Shown here in pieces: positions 6,663 through 10,786 of a stretch of DNA of 10,786 nt. The position numbers and the translations under genes are program-made. Under the pieces are notes generated by a model, which made no database searches, had not been told where the DNA came from, and saw only the letters and a list, made by a program, of their open reading frames with translations. How positions within the stretch are numbered: the first letter of the stretch is position 1; the number at the start of each line of letters is the position of its first letter. The stretch is from NCBI GenBank assembly GCA_023265215.1, contig JAHFUH010000125.1:1-10786 (forward strand), written 5' to 3'. Origin of the DNA: Acidobacteriota bacterium. GTDB lineage: Bacteria > Acidobacteriota > UBA6911.

Positions 6663-8555
6663 TTACCGCCACTTGTCGATCTGGATTGCCGCGCCCGGCG
6701 CCATACCGCCCATCATCCAGTAATTGTTGTTGGATGCACCTGTGACGACTACGCTAAAGTTAATGCCGCCACCACCGAATCCACCTCGGCCACCGCCAGC
6801 GCCGCCGCGTCCTCCTCCGGCAGGCCCTCCGGCGCGGGCGCCAGCAGGCGGCGCTCCGGCAGGAGCTGCTCCGGTAGCGGGTCCAGCAGGAGCAGCACCA
6901 CGACCAGCTCCAGCAGCTGGGCCAGCTGGGGCTGCAGCGAGGCCAGTTCCCTGCGGTCTCACAACATCACCGGCAATCTGATAAATCCGGTTCAGCGCGT
7001 CGGTAGTCGGCACACTCACCGGTTGTCTCACAAATTCCGTGAATTTCTCCGCCGTATCATACCCGGCTTCTTTCACGAAATTGGCAATGGGCGGACTCAG
7101 GACTGCAATACACCCGTGCATGCTACCTTGCTGGTCGCAAATGTCTTTGATGATCTGAGCATAATTCATGTCGTTGCGCCAGGCATCGGCTTTCCAGTTT
7201 GCCGCGGAAAGAATACCCCACCCTCTGAATAGGGTGATAACATTCTCGCCCTCCTTGTATCCGCGCCTCACGGACAATGGCTTGAATGGAGAATCCCGTT
7301 CATTCTCGGCAATGATGATATTGATCGCGTTCATGGGGTTGCCTACTGTGCCCATGTAGGTCGTCCCGATTTTTCCGCAGTTTGCACCATTAATGGACAG
7401 CAGGTTCCAGGCTCTTCCGATAGTCGTATTGGCCTGCGCAAAGGGTCCCACGGCACCAATCTCGTAGGCGAGCTTGATTTCATCGCGGATGGGACCATTA
7501 ATTACAGCGCCCGACATGAAGCCGTTGTCAGAGACACTTATGCCTTCCTGTCCGGATGCACCTATTGCGAGGATGACCGGGAGATATTCCGGTTTGGCGC
7601 CCGCCATGACCGCATTGATGGCTGCAGTCTTTACCGTGTAACTCCAGGTCTCACCGGCCTCAGATTGAGGATTCATTTTGCCAAGCGGTTCTTCGGGTTT
7701 GTGGCTTGTGCCTTTCAGCATCTCCGCCACTTTTTCTTCCGTCGGCAGGATCACCGGCATGAAATCGGTGTATCGATTATCCAGGAATAACTTCTGAAGT
7801 TCATCCGGAGTGCCGGTATACGTAGCCGGCCCCATAGGCGGCTTTAATTCCCCCGTTTTCTTTTCTTCGGCAGTCAGGGGCTTGGTGAGCTTTTCCACCA
7901 GTTCCTGCACAACCGGTCTTCCGGTGATCGGATTGTTGCCTTCAACAATCATCTTCCTGATCTGTTCATTGGTTTTGCCCCAAACCGGGCCGCGGAAATA
8001 TTGAATTCGGAGGCCGGGCATGCCTTTATTGAAGGCTACCTCAGCTTCCTGTTTGGCAAAATCGTAAATGATGAGAGGTATTGCAGGTTTTTTCGCTTCG
8101 GCTTCTATTTTTATCGAGATGGCAACTGCCCCCGGAGCACAGACACTTCAATGCCCCAGTCCAACAATCGCCGCATCCGCTTTTTCGCCAATCTCCGCCT
8201 GCAAGGCCGGAGTGATGCTGGACATGCTCCCGCTTCTGAGAACGAGGTTGGTTTTGGGATAGTTCTTTTTGAACCAATCCATCATTTCTGCCATCAGGCG
8301 GTCGGTTCCGATATAGCCCGTATTCACAAAGTAGAGGGTCTTGCCGTCCAGCGTTGCCGGACGCTCGGCCATCGCCTTCACCTGGATTGGCGGCGGCGTT
8401 CCCATCGGGTTGAGTACAGTAATTTTCGGCATAGCCACCGCTTTACCTGCGGGAGCTGCCTTCTTGCCTTGCGCATAGCCCTGATCGCTTAAATATTGAA
8501 AGCTGCAAAAAAGGCCTATGCACAAAATTGCTATCACTGCCACGCGCAATTTCAT
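6663..8555 (-). CDS. Exported UGSC-like selenoprotein, USVC type (TGA at 8150-8148 read as Sec136), Ala/Gly/Pro-rich near C-terminus
   Basis: The two same-phase frames on either side of one TGA make a 630-residue protein. The ATG at 8555 follows GGAGGA by about 6 nt and starts a Sec-type signal peptide (MKLRVAVIAILCIGLFCSF, cleavage likely after GYA at 28). The N-terminal domain runs KITVLNPMGTPPP, LDGKTLYFVNTG, then AAIVGLGH-U136-SVC139-APGAV. The second Cys is kept at +3, but the following TSxSxxLEKxGIPT pattern is replaced. The C-terminal region carries AVMAGAKP (315-322), NGPIRDE, NTTIGRAWNLL and IAENERDSP. About residues 532-595 are low-complexity Ala/Gly/Pro, followed by GGINFSVVVTGASNNNY and the ending IQIDKWR. 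The next upstream gene is its closest relative in the window. Function is unknown; extracytoplasmic redox or metal chemistry is suggested by U-x-x-C. Confidence 0.83.
8126..8142 (-). promoter_or_regulatory. Candidate bSECIS hairpin after the TGA of the USVC-type gene
   Basis: On the minus strand CTG (8142-8140) pairs with CAG (8128-8126) and, after a two-base TG bulge, CTC (8137-8135) pairs with GGG using one G-T pair, leaving a CGG loop. It begins 5 nt after the TGA. The loop is small, and alternative pairing (TGCTC with GGGCA) is possible, so this is a weaker candidate than the other two. Confidence 0.35.
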
Positions 8556-8645
8556 GCTTGTTCCTCCGTGTTGTCGAGTTGGCGTAAATGTACAAAGGGT
8601 AATACGTCCCCAGAATACCAGAAATTTCGATAAAAAAAACAAAAG

Positions 8646-8699
8646 GCCACGGATTTCACTAGATTAAACAGAAAATTATAAATCCATGCAATCCGTGGC
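8646..8699 (-). terminator. Long-loop hairpin with 10-bp perfect arms after the USQC-type gene
   Basis: GCCACGGATT (8646-8655) and AATCCGTGGC (8690-8699) are perfect inverted repeats with a 34-nt AT-rich interval. Read on the minus strand, the second arm is followed by CTTTTG and a run of eight T, so it could terminate the gene ending at 8733. The loop carries partial repeats of the arm (AATCCATGC, GGATTTCAC), suggesting that it is also an interspersed repeat. Confidence 0.6.
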
Positions 8700-8732
8700 G
8701 TCTTTTATTGCGCTTTTACGAACAGCTCCAGG

Positions 8733-10469
8733 TTACCGCCATTTGTCGATCTGGACAGCCTGCAGATACCGCATGCCGCCGATGCTGTAATAGTTGTTGT
8801 TGGTTCCTCCGGCAACAATGATGGCATTGTTGCCGCCACCCATACCACCGCCAAAGCCTCCACGTCCACCGCCGGGGCCGCCGGCAGCTCCACCGGCCGG
8901 TGCATCCGGTTGTGACAAGTACTGATTGAACTTCTCAATCGTGTCGTACCCGGCACCCGCTACAAACTTGGCAATCGGCGGGCTGAGTATTGCGCAAGCC
9001 CCGAACAACATGCCTTGTTGGGCAAAGATGTCTTTGATTATCTTGGGATAATTCATCTCGGCTCCCCAAGAGGCTTGTCGCCAGTTGGCCGCGGAAAGAA
9101 CGCCCCATCCTTCAAATATGCTTACGATGTTCTCGTTCTTCTTGTAACCTTTTTGGACTGAGAAAGGCGCCCAAGGGGATTCTTTTTCGTTCTCGGCGAT
9201 CACTATGTTGATCAGGTTCATCGGATTTCCGACAACGCCCATGTAGGTCGTTCCCACTTTTCCGCAGTTGCCGAGATTGATGGCCATCAGGCTCCATGCT
9301 CTTCCAATCGTTGTATTGGCATGAGCGTACGGCCCCATGACGCCGACTCCATAATTCAGCCCTATTTCGTCGCGAATGGGTCCATTGATGACCATGGCGT
9401 CCACAAAGGAATTGTCCGACACCGATATGGCCTCTTTGTTCGTGGAACCTACTGCCAGCAGAATCGGCAGATATTCCGGTTTGCAGCCGGCCATGACCGC
9501 GTTTATCGCAACGTCCTTTACGGTAAATTTCCAGAACTCAAAATATGTTCCGGTGTTGGTTGGAGACATTTTGCCGACTTCCTCGTCGGGACGATGGCTG
9601 GTCCCTTTCAGCATCTCGTCGACAAGCTTCTGTGTCGGCAGAACGATGGGCAGAAAATCAGTCCACCTGTTGTCCATGAACTTCTTTTGCAGATTTTCCG
9701 GAGTATCGGTAAAAGTAGCCGGCCCTTTGTCCCGTTTGATTTCTCCGGTCTTCTTTTCTTCCGGCGTCAGAGGCTTGGTAAGCTTTTCGACAAGCTCCTT
9801 CATCACAGGCTGTTTGGTGATCGGACTGACGCCATTGATGACGTCTCTGCGCAGCTGATCTTTCGTTTTTGCCCAAACCGGGCCGAGGACCCACTGAATC
9901 CGAAGGCCGGGCATGCCGGATTGTGTAGCTTTATCTGTTTCTTGCTGGTAGAACTCAGAAATGACTAGAGGGATTGCAGGGATGCGCATGTTTGCTTCAA
10001 AATTTACGGAGTGGCCAACGACCGCTGGCGCACACTGGCTTCAATGGCCCATCCCGATGATAACCGCGTTGGCTTTTTCTTTGATCTCAGCCCACAATTG
10101 AGGGTCTTCAGAGTCAAAGCCTTGGCCGCCTTTTCTCTTTAAAACAATAGTTGTTTTGGGGTAATTCGCGTTAAACCAAACAACCATTTCCTGCAGGAGG
10201 TTGATTCCTCCTACAAACCCGTCATCCACGATATAGATGGTTTTGCCGTCCAGCGTATCCATGCGCGGCGCCATGTCTTTCAATTTGATCGGGGGCGGAG
10301 TGCCCAAAGGATTGAGCACAGTAATTTTGCCAGCCGACGAGACCGGCGCGGCTTTCTTAGCCGGCGCTGCCTTGGCCTGAGCCTGAGCCTGATTGTTCAT
10401 CGATGGAAAACTGCAGAATAATCCCAGGCACAGCGCCACGATTACGGCTACTGTTAGATGCCCTTTCAT
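8733..10469 (-). CDS. Exported UGSC-like selenoprotein, USQC type (TGA at 10043-10041 read as Sec143)
   Basis: Two same-phase frames around one TGA give a 578-residue protein. The ATG at 10469 follows GAGGAGG by about 10 nt and opens a signal peptide (MKGHLTVAVIVALCLGLFCS, cleavage near AQAQA at 28-32). An Ala/Lys/Pro linker is followed by KITVLNPLGTPPPIKL, LDGKTIYIVDDG, then AVIIGMGH-U143-SQC146-APAVV. The C-terminal region has AVMAGCKP (324-331), NGPIRDE, NTTIGRAWSLM, MGVVGNPMNLI and IAENEKESP. A Gly-rich segment lies at about 520-545 and the protein ends VQIDKWR. It aligns along its whole length with the next gene (start 8555), so the two are tandem paralogues, separated by 177 nt with a hairpin. 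The role is unknown. Sec insertion is inferred from the conserved TGA, the continued open frame and the hairpin after it. Confidence 0.84.
10010..10036 (-). promoter_or_regulatory. Candidate bSECIS hairpin (GGTC loop) after the TGA of the USQC-type gene
   Basis: On the minus strand AGTG (10036-10033) pairs with CACT (10013-10010). After a three-base bulge TGC that begins with T, GCCAG (10029-10025) pairs with TTGGC (10018-10014). The loop is CGGTCG. A bulged U and a GGUC loop are the features recognised by SelB in the E. coli fdhF bSECIS, and the spacing from the TGA is similar. This is the best of the three candidates, folded by eye. Confidence 0.6.
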
Positions 10470-10640
10470 TGCGTCTGTTCCTCCTCAAAAAAATCGATGC
10501 GGCTATCCTCATACAAACTTCAAATCAGCAAGCTGCCGATCGTTTGGATAAAGCTGTAATTGTCCCAACTCTAGGCGTCCAAGCCTCTTCCTGTCAAGCA
10601 GAATACCAATGAGAGGTTCCCCGTTCAGCGTTCAAAGCTC
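10470..10640. other. Upstream region of the USQC-type gene; no gene seen
   Basis: Apart from the ribosome binding site GAGGAGG near 10480 (minus strand), no gene, clear promoter or RNA was recognised. The short + strand reading frame across it has no family resemblance and overlaps the signal peptide region of the selenoprotein gene. Confidence 0.4.
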
Positions 10641-10786
10641 TCAAATCGGGGTCGGGGTCGAGCTTTAAAAAAACGCCGATCTTTGAGCGATATTCATACC
10701 AATGGTGCCCCAAATGACTTGGTTGAAAAGATATAGTTTTGCGGAATATAGAAAGCTCGACCCCGATACCGACCCCGAACGTTTGA
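10641..10786. repeat. Inverted-repeat element with GGGGTC/GACCCC ends, possible MITE or REP-like unit
   Basis: The left arm CGGGGTCGGGGTCGAGCTTT (10647-10666) and the right arm starting AAAGCTCGACCCCGA (10752-10766) share 15 exactly complementary bases. The right arm then continues TACCGACCCCG before ending near the window edge. The outermost bases are TCAAA at 10641 and TTTGA at 10782-10786. The interval of about 85 nt is AT-rich and non-coding. Ends, size and lack of coding fit a non-autonomous mobile repeat or REP-like palindrome. The window stops here, so its true right end is uncertain. Confidence 0.55.

Noticed and set aside
6724..6981. Plus-strand Pro/Ala-rich frame opposite the low-complexity tract
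   Set aside because: It is the mirror of the GC-rich linker in the selenoprotein gene; composition alone explains the open frame.
8148..10043. Nonsense mutations or sequencing errors in the two - strand genes
   Set aside because: The same codon is affected at the aligned position in three diverged paralogues, always with Cys at +3, and the frames remain open and conserved after it.

Overview
The window looks like a chromosomal segment of an uncultured Gram-negative bacterium of moderate GC content. An acidobacterial-type soil or subsurface lineage is possible, but this is a weak inference from gene content and from the many short palindromic intergenic repeats. No rRNA, tRNA, CRISPR array or intact transposase gene was seen.

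Left part (1-3523, + strand): a compact operon of hflX (ribosome-associated GTPase), a secreted DUF4846 protein, a secreted M23-type peptidase and the small YwbE protein. Gaps are 2 to 18 nt and a short terminator overlaps the ywbE stop. hflX has no ATG, GTG or TTG in its conserved N-terminus. A strong Shine-Dalgarno sequence sits 7 nt before an ATT codon that fits as the start. Two nearly identical copies (119 bp aligned, 3 mismatches) of a palindromic MITE-like repeat flank this operon in direct orientation.

Central and right part (3960-10469): three paralogous genes for exported proteins, one on + (3960-5708) and two in tandem on - (8555-6663 and 10469-8733). Each is interrupted once by an in-frame TGA at the equivalent place, directly followed by a codon series giving U-x-x-C (UDGC, USVC, USQC). 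The frame stays open for about 435 to 495 further codons. This is the signature of the UGSC family of (seleno)proteins, so each pair of half-ORFs is read here as one selenoprotein of 582, 630 or 578 residues. Each TGA is followed by a potential bSECIS hairpin. That of the gene at 10469-8733 has a GGTC-containing loop like E. coli fdhF. TGA ends the VapB-like and VapC-like frames in the same window, so a general TGA-to-Trp reassignment is unlikely. All three proteins carry signal peptides and a large conserved C-terminal region of unknown function.

Between the + and - selenoprotein genes lies a vapBC-type toxin-antitoxin module (- strand). Its PIN toxin frame has a TAG at codon 11 while all four acidic catalytic positions are preserved, so it is called a recent pseudogene. 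Strong GC-rich terminators follow the first two selenoprotein genes, and a repeat-like long-loop hairpin follows the third. The right edge (10641-10786) holds an inverted-repeat element built from GGGGTC/GACCCC motifs.

The most interesting content is the cluster of three exported UGSC selenoproteins, which conventional gene calling would split into six fragments.
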